Below are positions 1-10,078 of a stretch of 64,000 bases of DNA, piece by piece. Position 1 is the first letter of the stretch. Every line of letters begins with the position of its first letter. This DNA comes from Ptiloglossa arizonensis (lineage: Eukaryota; Arthropoda; Insecta; Hymenoptera; Colletidae), in contig NW_027479418.1 of the NCBI RefSeq assembly GCF_051014685.1, positions 1 to 64,000 on the forward strand, read 5' to 3'. The notes below the pieces were generated by a model that saw only the letters and a list, made by a program, of their open reading frames with translations, searched no databases and was not told where the DNA came from. The position numbers and the translations under genes were made by a program.

Positions 1-350
1 ATATCTCGCGAACGGATTGATCAATCCGCAAAATTTCTGTTGCTTCTGAAAGTAGAAACTCGCCCGATTACAACCGTATGCGCACTTTTCCCCCAGGCCG
101 TTCTGGTTATTCGTTTCGAGCATCAGAAATGCGAAAATTTGGAGTTTCCCAAGCGTTTCTTACATCCAAGCTGCCATATCTCGCGAACGGATTGACCAAT
201 CCGCATAATTTCTGTTGCATCTGAAAGTAGAAACTCGCCCGATTACAACGGTATGCGCACTTTTCCCCTAGGCCGTTCTAGTTATTCGTTTCGAGCATCA
301 GAACTGCGAAAATTTTGAGTTTCCCAAGCGTTTCTTACCTCCAAGCTGCC
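1..350. repeat. Two left-edge monomers (1-175, 176-350), used as monomer reference
   Basis: Complete monomers cut from a longer array to the left. Monomer 1 differs from the bulk consensus at several sites, for example caaccg for caacgg at 71-76 and cccagg for CCTAGG at 92-97. The second carries 'cataattt' at about 205, a variant also seen near 905, 1605, 1955 and 2480 but not noticed in the central region. No coding or RNA feature is present. Confidence 0.95.
13..28. other. Perfect 16-bp palindrome in monomer 1, representative of a dyad in most monomers
   Basis: CGGATTGATCAATCCG equals its own reverse complement. The same perfect form occurs at 538-553 and 1238-1253. The commonest version elsewhere, CGGATTGACCAATCCG, keeps 7-bp arms around a 2-nt centre. 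Other versions change the centre and right arm: gatcagtccg (one mismatch), gactaatccg, gaccgatccg and gacgaatccg. A recurrent short dyad could be a protein-binding site or extrude as a small cruciform. Function is inference; the symmetry is directly visible. Confidence 0.85.
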
Positions 351-1750
351 ATATCTCGCGAACGGGTTGACCAATCCGCAAAATTTCTGTTGCATTTGAA
401 AGTAGAAACTCGCCCGATTACAACGGTAGGGGTAGTTTTCCCCTAGGCCGTTCTAGTTGTTCGTTTCGAGCATCAGAACTGCGAAAATTTTGAGTTTCTC
501 AAGCGTTTCTTGCATCCAAACTGCCATATCTCGCGAACGGATTGATCAATCCGCAAAATTTCTGTTGCATCTGAAAGTAGAAACTCGCCTGATTACAACG
601 GTAGGTGTAGTTTTCCCCTAGGCCGTTCTAGTTATTCGTTTCGAGCATCAGAAATGCGAAAATTTGGAGTTTCCCAAGCGTTTCTTACATCCAAACTGCC
701 ATATCTCGCGAACGGATTGACCAACCCGCAAAATTTCTGTTTCTTCTGAAAGTAGAAACTCGCCCGATTATAAAGGTATGCGCACTTTTCCCCTAGGCCG
801 TTCTAGTTATTCGTTTCGAGCATCAGAACTGCGAAAATTTTGAGTTTCCCAAGCGTTTCTTACATCCAAACGGCCATATCTCGCGAACGGATTGACCAAT
901 CCACATAATTTCTGTTGCATCTGAAAGTAGAAGCTCGCCCGATTACAACGGTATGTGTAGTTTTCCCCTAGGCCGTTCCAGTTATTCGTTTCGAGCATCA
1001 AAACTGCGAAAATTTTGAGTTTCTCAAGCGTTTCTTACCTCCAAGCTGCCATATCTCGCGAACGGGTTGACCAATCCGCAAAATTTCTGTTGCATTTGAA
1101 AGTAGAAACTCGCCCGATTACAACGGTAGGGGTAGTTTTCCCCTAGGCCGTTCTAGTTATTCGTTTCGAGCATCAGAACTGCGAAAATTTTGAGTTTCTC
1201 AAGCGTTTCTTGCCTCCAAACTGCCATATCTCGCGAACGGATTGATCAATCCGCAAAATTTCTGTTGCATCTGAAAGTAGAAACTCGCCTGATTACAACG
1301 GTAGGTGTAGTTTTCCCCTAGGCCGTTCTAGTTATTCGTTTCGAGCATCAGAAATGCGAAAATTTGGAGTTTCCCAAGCGTTTCTTACATCCAAACTGCC
1401 ATATCTCGCGAACGGATTGACCAACCCGCAAAATTTCTGTTTCTTCTGAAAGTAGAAACTCGCCCGATTATAAAGGTATGCGCACTTTTCCCCTAGGCCG
1501 TTCTAGTTATTCGTTTCGAGCATCAGAACTGCGAAAATTTTGAGTTTCCCAAGCGTTTCTTACATCCAAACGGCCATATCTCGCGAACGGATTGACCAAT
1601 CCACATAATTTCTGTTGCATCTGAAAGTAGAAGCTCGCCCGATTACAACGGTATGTGTAGTTTTCCCCTAGGCCGTTCCAGTTATTCGTTTCGAGCATCA
1701 AAACTGCGAAAATTTTGAGTTTCTCAAGCGTTTCTTACCTCCAAGCTGCC
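351..1750. repeat. Tandem duplication of a 4-monomer unit (700 bp): 351-1050 and 1051-1750
   Basis: The two 700-bp halves match base for base except for two substitutions seen by eye (near 459/1159 and 514/1214). Shared private variants are gggttg with ggtaggggtag in the first monomer, gcctgattac in the second, ccaacccgca with ttcttctg in the third, and ccacataattt with catcaaaact in the fourth. Sequence diverges from the unit at 1751. This is a recent in-register duplication at the left of the window. The matching 64-residue reading frames on the minus strand at 807-1001 and 1507-1701 are simply the two copies. Confidence 0.95.
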
Positions 1751-4024
1751 ATATCTCGCGAACGGATTGAACAATCCGCAAAATTTCGGTTGCACCTGAA
1801 AGTAGAAACTCGCCCGATTACAACGGTATGCGTACTTCTCCCCTAGGCCGTTCTTGTCATTCGTTTCGAGCATCAGAACTGCGAAAATTTTGAGTTTCTC
1901 AAGCGTTTCTTACTTCCAAACTGCCATATCTCGCGAACGGATTGACCGATCCGCATAATTTCTGTTGCATCTGAAAGTAGAAACTCGCCCGATTACAACG
2001 GTATGCGCACTTTTCCCCTGGGCCGTTCTAGTTATTCGTTTCGAGCATCAGACCTGCGAAAATTTTGGGTTTCTCAAGCGTTTCTTTCCTCCAAACTGCC
2101 ATATCTCGCGAACGGATTGACCAATCCGCAAAATTTCTGTTGCATCTGAAAGTAGAAACTCGCCCGATTACAACGGTAGGTGTAGTTTTCCCTAGGCCGT
2201 TCTAGTTATTCGTTTCGAGCATCAGAACTGCGAAAATTTTGAGTATCTCAAGCGTTTCTTACCTCCAAACTGCCATATCTCGCGAACGGATTGAACAATC
2301 CGCAAAATTTCGGTTGCATCTGAAAGTAGAAACTCGCCCGATTACAACGGTATGCGTACTTCTCCCCTAGGCCGTTCTAGTCATTCGTTTCGAGCATCAG
2401 AACTGCGAAAATTTTGAGTTTCTCAAGCGTTTCTTACTTCCAAACTGCCATATCTCGCGAACGGATTGACCGATCCGCATAATTTCTGTTGCATCAGAAA
2501 GTAGAAACTCGCCCGATTACAACGGTATGCGCACTTTTCCCCTGGGCCGTTCTAGTTATTCGTTTCGAGCATCAGAACTGCGAAAATTTTGAGTTTCTCA
2601 AGCGTTTCTTACCTCCAAACTGCCACATCTCGCGAATGGATTGACCAATCCGCAAAATTTCTGTTGCATCTGAAAGTAGAAACCCGCCCGATTACAACGG
2701 TATGCGCACTTTTCCCCTGGGCCGTTTTAGTTATTCGTTTCGAGCATCAGAACTGCGAAAATTTTGAGTTTCTCAAGCGTTTCTTACTCCCAAACTGCCA
2801 CATCTCGCGAACGGATCGACCAATCCGCAAAATTTCTGTTGCATCTGAAAGTAGAAACTCGCCCGAATACAACGGTATGCGTACTTCTCCCCTAGGCCGT
2901 TCTAGTCATTCGTTTCGACCCTCAGAACTGCGAAAATTTTGAGTTTCTCAAGCGTTTCTTATCTCCAAACTGCCATATCTCGCTCACGGATCGACCAATC
3001 CGCAAAATTTCTGTTGCATCTAAAAGTAGAAACTCGCCCGATTACATCGGTATGCGTACTTTTCCCCTAGGCCGTTCTAGTTATTCGTTTCGAGCATTAG
3101 AACTGCGAAAATTTTGAGTTTCTCGAGCGTTTCTTACCTCCAAACTGCCACATCTCGCGAACGGATTGACCAATCCGCAAAATTTCTGTTGCATCTGAAA
3201 GTAGAAACTCGCCCGATTACAACGGTATGTGTATTTTTCCCCTAGGCCGTTCCAGTTATTCGTTTCGAGCATCAGAAATCCGAAAATTTTGAGTTTCTCA
3301 AGCGTTTCTTACATCCAAACTGCCATATCTCGCGAACGGATTGACCAATCCGCAAAATTTCTGTTGCATTTGAAAGTAGAATCTCGCCCGATTACAACGG
3401 TATGCGCACTTTTCCCCTGGGCCGTTCTAGTTATTCGTTTCGAGCATCAGAACTGCGAAAATTTTGAGTTTCTCAAGCGTTTCTTACCTCCAAACTGCCA
3501 TATCGAGCGAACGGATTGACCAATCCGCAAAATTTCTGTGGCATCTGAAAGTAGAAACTCGCCCGATTACAACGGTAGGTGTAGTTTTCCCCTAGGCCGT
3601 TCTAGTTATTCGTTTCGAGCTTCTGAACTGCAAAAATTTTGAGTTTCTCAAGCGTTTCTTACATCCAAACTGCCACATCTCGCGAACGGATCGACCAATC
3701 CGCAAAATTTCTGTTGCATCTGAAAGTAGAAACTCGCCCGATTACAACGGTATGCGTACTTCTCCCCTAGGCCGTTCTAGTCATTCGTTTCGACCCTCAG
3801 AACTGCGAAAATTTTGAGTTTCTCAAGCGTTTCTTATCTCCAAACTGCCATATCTCGCTCACGGATCGACCAATCCGCAAAATTTCTGTTGCATCTGAAA
3901 GTAGAAACTCGCCCGATTACAACGGTATGTGTAGTGTTCCCCTAGGCCGTTCCAGTTATTCGTTTCGAGCATCAGAAATGCGAAAATTTTGAGTTTCTCA
4001 AGCGTTTCTTACCTCCAAACTGCC
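1751..4024. repeat. Mixed, diverged monomers with a partial 2-3-monomer repeat
   Basis: Thirteen monomers of several subtypes. 1751-2100 and 2275-2624 match (aaatttcggt, cgtacttctc, then gaccgatccgcataattt), 524 bp apart because the intervening monomer 2101-2274 has lost one C in its 'ttttcccc' run and is 174 bp long. Further right are monomers with 'ccacatctcg', 'ctcgctcacgg' and 'tcgaccctcag', which are rare or absent across about 6-50 kb. Exact HOR periodicity is weaker here than in the centre. Confidence 0.9.
2101..2274. repeat. 174-bp monomer (1-bp deletion in the C run)
   Basis: The usual 'ttttcccctagg' reads 'ttttccctagg' near 2190, making the unit 174 bp and shifting all later starts by -1. 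It is the only length variant seen left of 4025. Confidence 0.9.
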
Positions 4025-5082
4025 ATATCTCGCGAACGGATTGACCAATCCGCAAAATTTCTGTTGCATTTGAAAGTAGAAACTCGCCCGATTACAACGG
4101 TATGCGCACTTTTCCCCTGGGCCGTCCTAGTTTTAGTCGTTTCGAGCATCAGAACTGCGAAAATTTTGAGTTTCTCAAGCGTTTCTTACTTCCAAACTGC
4201 CACATCTCGCGAACGGATCGACCAATCCGCAAAATTTCTGTTGCATCTGAAAGTAGAAACTCGCCCGATTACAACGGTATGCGTACTTCTCCCCTAGGCC
4301 GTTCTAGTCATTCGTTTCGACCCTCAGAACTGCGAAAATTTTGAGTTTCTCAAGCGTTTCTTACCTCCAAACTGCCATATCTCGCGAACGGATTGACCAA
4401 TCCGCAAAATTTCTGTTGCATTTGAAAGTAGAAACTCGCCCGATTACAACGGTATGCGCACTTTTCCCCTGGGCCGTCCTAGTTTTAGTCGTTTCGAGCA
4501 TCAGAACTGCGCAAATTTTGAGTTTCACAAGCGTTTCTTACTTCCAAACTGCCATATCTCGCGAACGGATTGACCAATCCGCAAAATTTCTGTTGCATCT
4601 GAAAGTAGAAACTCGCCCGATTACAACGGTATGCGCACTTTTCCCCTGGGCCGTCCTAGTTTTAGTCGTTTCGAGCATCAGAACTGCGCAAATTTTGAGT
4701 TTCACAAGCGTTTCTTACTTCCAAACTGCCATATCTCGCGAACGGATTGACCAATCCGCAAAATTTCTGTTGCATCTGAAAGTAGAAACTCGCCCGATTA
4801 CAACGGTATGTGTAGTGTTCCCCTAGGCCGTTCCAGTTATTCGTTTCGAGCATCAGAAATGCGAAAATTTTGAGTTTCTCAAGCGTTTCTTACCTCCAAA
4901 CTGCCATATCTCGCGAACGGATTGACCAATCCGCAAAATTTCTGTTGCATTTGAAAGTAGAAACTCGCCCGATTACAACGGTATGCGCACTTTTCCCCTG
5001 GGCCGTCCTAGTTTTAGTCGTTTCGAGCATCAGAACTGCGAAAATTTTGAGTTTCTCAAGCGTTTCTTACTTCCAAACTGCC
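4025..5082. repeat. Patch with four 177-bp monomers (4025-4201, 4377-4553, 4554-4730, 4906-5082)
   Basis: In these four monomers the segment usually reading 'ttctagttattcgtttcg' reads 'tcctagttttagtcgtttcg', a net gain of 2 bp, always together with 'cctgggccg' (loss of the CCTAGG site). They alternate with ordinary 175-bp units at 4202-4376 and 4731-4905. 4025-4201 and 4906-5082 share flanks and lie 881 bp apart, which equals 3 x 177 + 2 x 175. Because 177 is divisible by three, reading frames stay open across adjacent copies, producing the longest frame in the window (4341-4826, 161 codons); see the rejected list. Confidence 0.95.
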
Positions 5083-5432
5083 ATATCTCGCGAACGGATC
5101 GACCAATCCGGAAAATTTCTGTTGCATCTGAAAGTAGAAACTCGCCCGATTACATCGGTATGCGTACTTTTCCCCTAGGCCGTTCTAGTTATTCGTTTCG
5201 AGCATCAGAACTGCGAAAATTTTGAGTTTCTCGAGCGTTTCTTACCTCCAAACTGCCACATCTCGCGAACGGATTGACCAATCCGCAAAATTTCTGTTGC
5301 ATCTGAAAGTAGAAACTCGCCCGACTACAACGGTATGTGTAGTTTTCCCCTAGGCGGTCCTAGTTATTCGTTTCGAGCATCAGAACTGCGAAAATTTTGA
5401 CTTTCTCAAGCGTTTCTTACCTCCAAACTGCC
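5083..5432. repeat. Two ordinary monomers between the 177-bp patch and the first long HOR
   Basis: 5083-5257 carries tcgaccaatccgg and tacatcgg; 5258-5432 carries ccacatctcg, cgactacaac and ggcggtcc. They link left-end variants to the HOR domain. Nothing else is seen. Confidence 0.85.
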
Positions 5433-7707
5433 ATATCTCGCGAACGGATTGACCAATCCGCAAAATTTCTGTGGCATCTGAAAGTAGAAACTCGCCCGAT
5501 TACAACGGTATGTGTAGTTTTCCCCTAGGCCGTTCCAGTTATTCGCTTCGAGCATCAGAACTGCGAAAATTTTGACTTTCTCAAGCGTTTCTTACCTCCA
5601 AACTGCCATATCTCGCGAACGGATTGACTAATCCGCAAAATTTCTGTTGCATCTGAAAGTAGAAAGTCGCCCGATTACAACGGTATGCGTACTTTTCCCC
5701 TAGGCCGTTCTAGTTATTCGTTTCGAGCATCAGAACTGCGAAAATTTTGACTTTCTCAAGCGTTTCTTACCTCCAAACTGCCATATCTCGCGAACGCATT
5801 GACCAATCCGCAAAATTTCTGTTGCATCTGAAAGTAGAAACTCGCCCGATTACAACGGTATGCGTACTTTTCCCCTAGGCCGTTCTAGTTATTCGTTTCG
5901 AGCATCAGAACTGCGAAAATTTAGACTTTCTCAAGCGTTTCTTACCTCCAAACTGCCATATCTCGCGAACGGATTGACCAATCCGCAAAATTTCTGTTGC
6001 ATCTGAAAGTAGAAACTCGCCCGATTACAACGGTAGGTGTAGTTTTCCCCTAGGCCGTTCTAGTTATTCGTTTACAACATCAGAACTGCGAAAATTTTGA
6101 GTTTCTCAAGCGTTTCTTACCTCCAAACTGCCATATCTCGCGAACGGATTGACCAATCCGCAAAATTTCTGTTGCATCTGAAAGTAGAAACTCGCCCGAT
6201 TACATCGGTAGGTGTAGTTTTCCCCTAGGCCGTTCTAGTTATTCGTTTAGAGCATCAGAACTGCGAAAATTTTGAGTTTCTCAAGCGTTTCTTACGTCCA
6301 AACTGCCATATCTCGCGAACGGATTGATCAGTCCGCAAAATTTCTGTTGCATCTGAAAGTAGAAACTCGCCCGATTACAACGGTATGCGCACTTTTCCCC
6401 TAGGCCGTTCTAGTTATTCGTGTCGAGCATCAGAACTGCGAAAATTTTGAGTTTCTCAAGCGTTTCTTACCTCCAAACTGCCATATCTCGCGAACGGATT
6501 GACCAATCCGCAAAATTTCTGTGGCATCTGAAAGTAGAAACTCGCCCGATTACAACGGTATGTGTAGTTTTCCCCTAGGCCGTTCCAGTTATTCGCTTCG
6601 AGCATCAGAACTGCGAAAATTTTGACTTTCTCAAGCGTTTCTTACCTCCAAACTGCCATATCTCGCGAACGGATTGACTAATCCGCAAAATTTCTGTTGC
6701 ATCTGAAAGTAGAAAGTCGCCCGATTACAACGGTATGCGTACTTTTCCCCTAGGCCGTTCTAGTTATTCGTTTCGAGCATCAGAACTGCGAAAATTTTGA
6801 CTTTCTCAAGCGTTTCTTACCTCCAAACTGCCATATCTCGCGAACGCATTGACCAATCCGCAAAATTTCTGTTGCATCTGAAAGTAGAAACTCGCCCGAT
6901 TACAACGGTATGCGTACTTTTCCCCTAGGCCGTTCTAGTTATTCGTTTCGAGCATCAGAACTGCGAAAATTTAGACTTTCTCAAGCGTTTCTTACCTCCA
7001 AACTGCCATATCTCGCGAACGGATTGACCAATCCGCAAAATTTCTGTTGCATCTGAAAGTAGAAACTCGCCCGATTACAACGGTAGGTGTAGTTTTCCCC
7101 TAGGCCGTTCTAGTTATTCGTTTACAACATCAGAACTGCGAAAATTTTGAGTTTCTCAAGCGTTTCTTACCTCCAAACTGCCATATCTCGCGAACGGATT
7201 GACCAATCCGCAAAATTTCTGTTGCATCTGAAAGTAGAAACTCGCCCGATTACATCGGTAGGTGTAGTTTTCCCCTAGGCCGTTCTAGTTATTCGTTTAG
7301 AGCATCAGAACTGCGAAAATTTTGAGTTTCTCAAGCGTTTCTTACGTCCAAACTGCCATATCTCGCGAACGGATTGATCAGTCCGCAAAATTTCTGTTGC
7401 ATCTGAAAGTAGAAACTCGCCCGATTACAACGGTATGCGCACTTTTCCCCTAGGCCGTTCTAGTTATTCGTGTCGAGCATCAGAACTGCGAAAATTTTGA
7501 GTTTCTCAAGCGTTTCTTACCTCCAAACTGCCATATCTCGCGAACGGATTGACCAATCCGCAAAATTTCTGTGGCATCTGAAAGTAGAAACTCGCCCGAT
7601 TACAACGGTATGTGTAGTTTTCCCCTAGGCCGTTCCAGTTATTCGCTTCGAGCATCAGAACTGCGAAAATTTTGACTTTCTCAAGCGTTTCTTACCTCCA
7701 AACTGCC
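5433..7707. repeat. 6-monomer HOR (1050 bp): copies 5433-6482 and 6483-7532, third copy begun
   Basis: Marker 'gtggcatctg' falls at 5471, 6521 and 7571. The order of diagnostic variants is the same in both full copies: gtggc with gcttcgagc, gactaat with agaaagtcg, gcattg, aatttagac, tttacaacatc with tacatcgg, and gatcagtcc with gtgtcgag. I saw no difference between copies 1 and 2. The third copy matches for its first monomer and then switches, near 7760, to a 'tgcagcgg' monomer. Very high identity implies recent expansion. Confidence 0.95.
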
Positions 7708-10078
7708 ATATCTCGCGAACGGATTGACTAATCCGCAAAATTTCTGTTGCATCTGAAAGTAGAAACTCGCCCGATTGCAGCGGTATGCGTACTTTTCCCC
7801 TAGGCCGTTCTAGTTATTCGTTTCGAGCATCAGAACTGCGAAAATTTTGACTTTCTCAAGCGTTTCTTACCTCCAAACTGACATATCTCGCGAACGGATT
7901 GACCAATCCGCAAAATTTCTGTTGCATCTGAAAGTAGAAACTCGCCCGATTACAACGGTAGTTGTAGTTTTCCCCTAGGCCGTTCTAGTTATTCGTTTAG
8001 AGCATCAGAACTGCGAAAATTTTGAGTTTCTCAAGCGTTTCTTACCTCCAAACTGCCATATCTCGCGAACGGATTGACCAATCCGCAAAATTTCTGTTGC
8101 ATCTGAAAGTAGAAACTCGCCCGATTACAACGGTATGTGTAGTTTTCCCCTAGGCCGTTCTAGTTATTCGTTTCGAGCATCAGAGCTGCGCAAATTTTGA
8201 GTTTCTCAAGCGTTTCGTACCTCCAAACTGCCATATCTCGCGAACGGATTGACCGATCCGCAAAATTTCTGTTGCATCTGAAAGTAGAAACTCGCCCGAT
8301 TACAACGGTATGCGCACTTTTCCCCTAGGCCGTTCTAGTTATTCGTTTCGAGCATCAGAACTGCGAAAATTTTGAGTTTCTCATGCGTTTCTTACCTCCA
8401 AAATGCCATATCTCGCGAACGGATTGACTAATCCGCAAAATTTCTGTTGCATCTGAAAGTAGAAACTCGTCCGATTACAACGGTATGCGCACTTTTCCGC
8501 TAGGCCGTTCTAGTTATTCGTTTCGAGCATCAGAACTGCGAAAATTTAGACTTTCTCAAGCGTTTCTTACCTCCAAACTGCCATATCTCGCGAACGGATT
8601 GACCAATCCGCAAAATTTCTGTTGCATCTGAAAGTAGAAACTCGCCCGATTACAACGGTAGGTGTAGTTTTCCCCTAGGCCGTTCTAGTTATTCGTTTAG
8701 AACATCAGAACTGCGAAAATTTTGAGTTTCTCAAGCGTTTCTTACCTCCAAACTGCCATATCTCGCGAACGGATTGACCAATCCGCAAAATTTCTGTTGC
8801 ATCTGAAAGTAGAAACTCGCCCGATTACATCGGTAGGTGTAGTTTTCCCCTAGGCCGTTCTAGTTATTCGTTTAGAGCATCAGAACTGCGAAAATTTTGA
8901 GTTTCTCAAGCGTTTCTTACGTCCAAACTGCCATATCTCGCGAACGGATTGATCAGTCCGCAAAATTTCTGTTGCATCTGAAAGTAGAAACTCGCCCGAT
9001 TACAACGGTATGCGCACTTTTCCCCTAGGCCGTTCTAGTTATTCGTGTCGAGCATCAGAACTGCGAAAATTTTGAGTTTCTCAAGCGTTTCTTACCTCCA
9101 AACTGCCATATCTCGCGAACGGATTGACCAATCCGCAAAATTTCTGTGGCATCTGAAAGTAGAAACTCGCCCGATTACAACGGTATGTGTAGTTTTCCCC
9201 TAGGCCGTTCCAGTTATTCGCTTCGAGCATCAGAACTGCGAAAATTTTGACTTTCTCAAGCGTTTCTTACCTCCAAACTGCCATATCTCGCGAACGGATT
9301 GACTAATCCGCAAAATTTCTGTTGCATCTGAAAGTAGAAACTCGCCCGATTGCAGCGGTATGCGTACTTTTCCCCTAGGCCGTTCTAGTTATTCGTTTCG
9401 AGCATCAGAACTGCGAAAATTTTGACTTTCTCAAGCGTTTCTTACCTCCAAACTGACATATCTCGCGAACGGATTGACCAATCCGCAAAATTTCTGTTGC
9501 ATCTGAAAGTAGAAACTCGCCCGATTACAACGGTAGTTGTAGTTTTCCCCTAGGCCGTTCTAGTTATTCGTTTAGAGCATCAGAACTGCGAAAATTTTGA
9601 GTTTCTCAAGCGTTTCTTACCTCCAAACTGCCATATCTCGCGAACGGATTGACCAATCCGCAAAATTTCTGTTGCATCTGAAAGTAGAAACTCGCCCGAT
9701 TACAACGGTATGTGTAGTTTTCCCCTAGGCCGTTCTAGTTATTCGTTTCGAGCATCAGAGCTGCGCAAATTTTGAGTTTCTCAAGCGTTTCGTACCTCCA
9801 AACTGCCATATCTCGCGAACGGATTGACCGATCCGCAAAATTTCTGTTGCATCTGAAAGTAGAAACTCGCCCGATTACAACGGTATGCGCACTTTTCCCC
9901 TAGGCCGTTCTAGTTATTCGTTTCGAGCATCAGAACTGCGAAAATTTTGAGTTTCTCATGCGTTTCTTACCTCCAAAATGCCATATCTCGCGAACGGATT
10001 GACTAATCCGCAAAATTTCTGTTGCATCTGAAAGTAGAAACTCGTCCGATTACAACGGTATGCGCACTTTTCCGCTAG
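6929..10078. repeat. 9-monomer tandem duplication (1575 bp): about 6929-8503 and 8504-10078
   Basis: Variants tgcagcgg, gacatatctcg, ggtagttgtag, cagagctgcgc, cgtttcgtacc, ctcatgcg and aaaatgcc recur in order 1575 bp apart. The junction is visible: monomer 8408-8582 begins like a 'tccgctag' monomer (compare 9983-10157) and ends like an 'aatttagac' monomer (compare 6833-7007). The breakpoint lies within about 8498-8504. One difference between copies is tttacaac at 7121 against tttagaac at 8696. Confidence 0.93.

Noticed and set aside
62..78. CENP-B-box-like match on the minus strand (CCCG at 63-66, T at 69, CG at 74-75)
   Set aside because: Seven of the nine fixed bases of the mammalian box match, but both T positions of its TTCG are wrong. 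By a rough calculation, a 7/9 match is expected about 0.5 times by chance in a 175-bp unit on two strands. Not reported as a binding site.
1..175. Internal half-monomer (about 87-bp) dimer structure
   Set aside because: Comparing positions 1-87 with 88-175 by eye shows only scattered matches such as gtttct, with no alignable halves.
4341..4826. Longest open reading frame (161 codons, plus strand) with an internally repeated peptide
   Set aside because: It runs through two adjacent 177-bp satellite units, and 177 is divisible by three, so the frame stays open by arithmetic. The peptide is the satellite translated, with no start context, splice structure or domain to support a gene.
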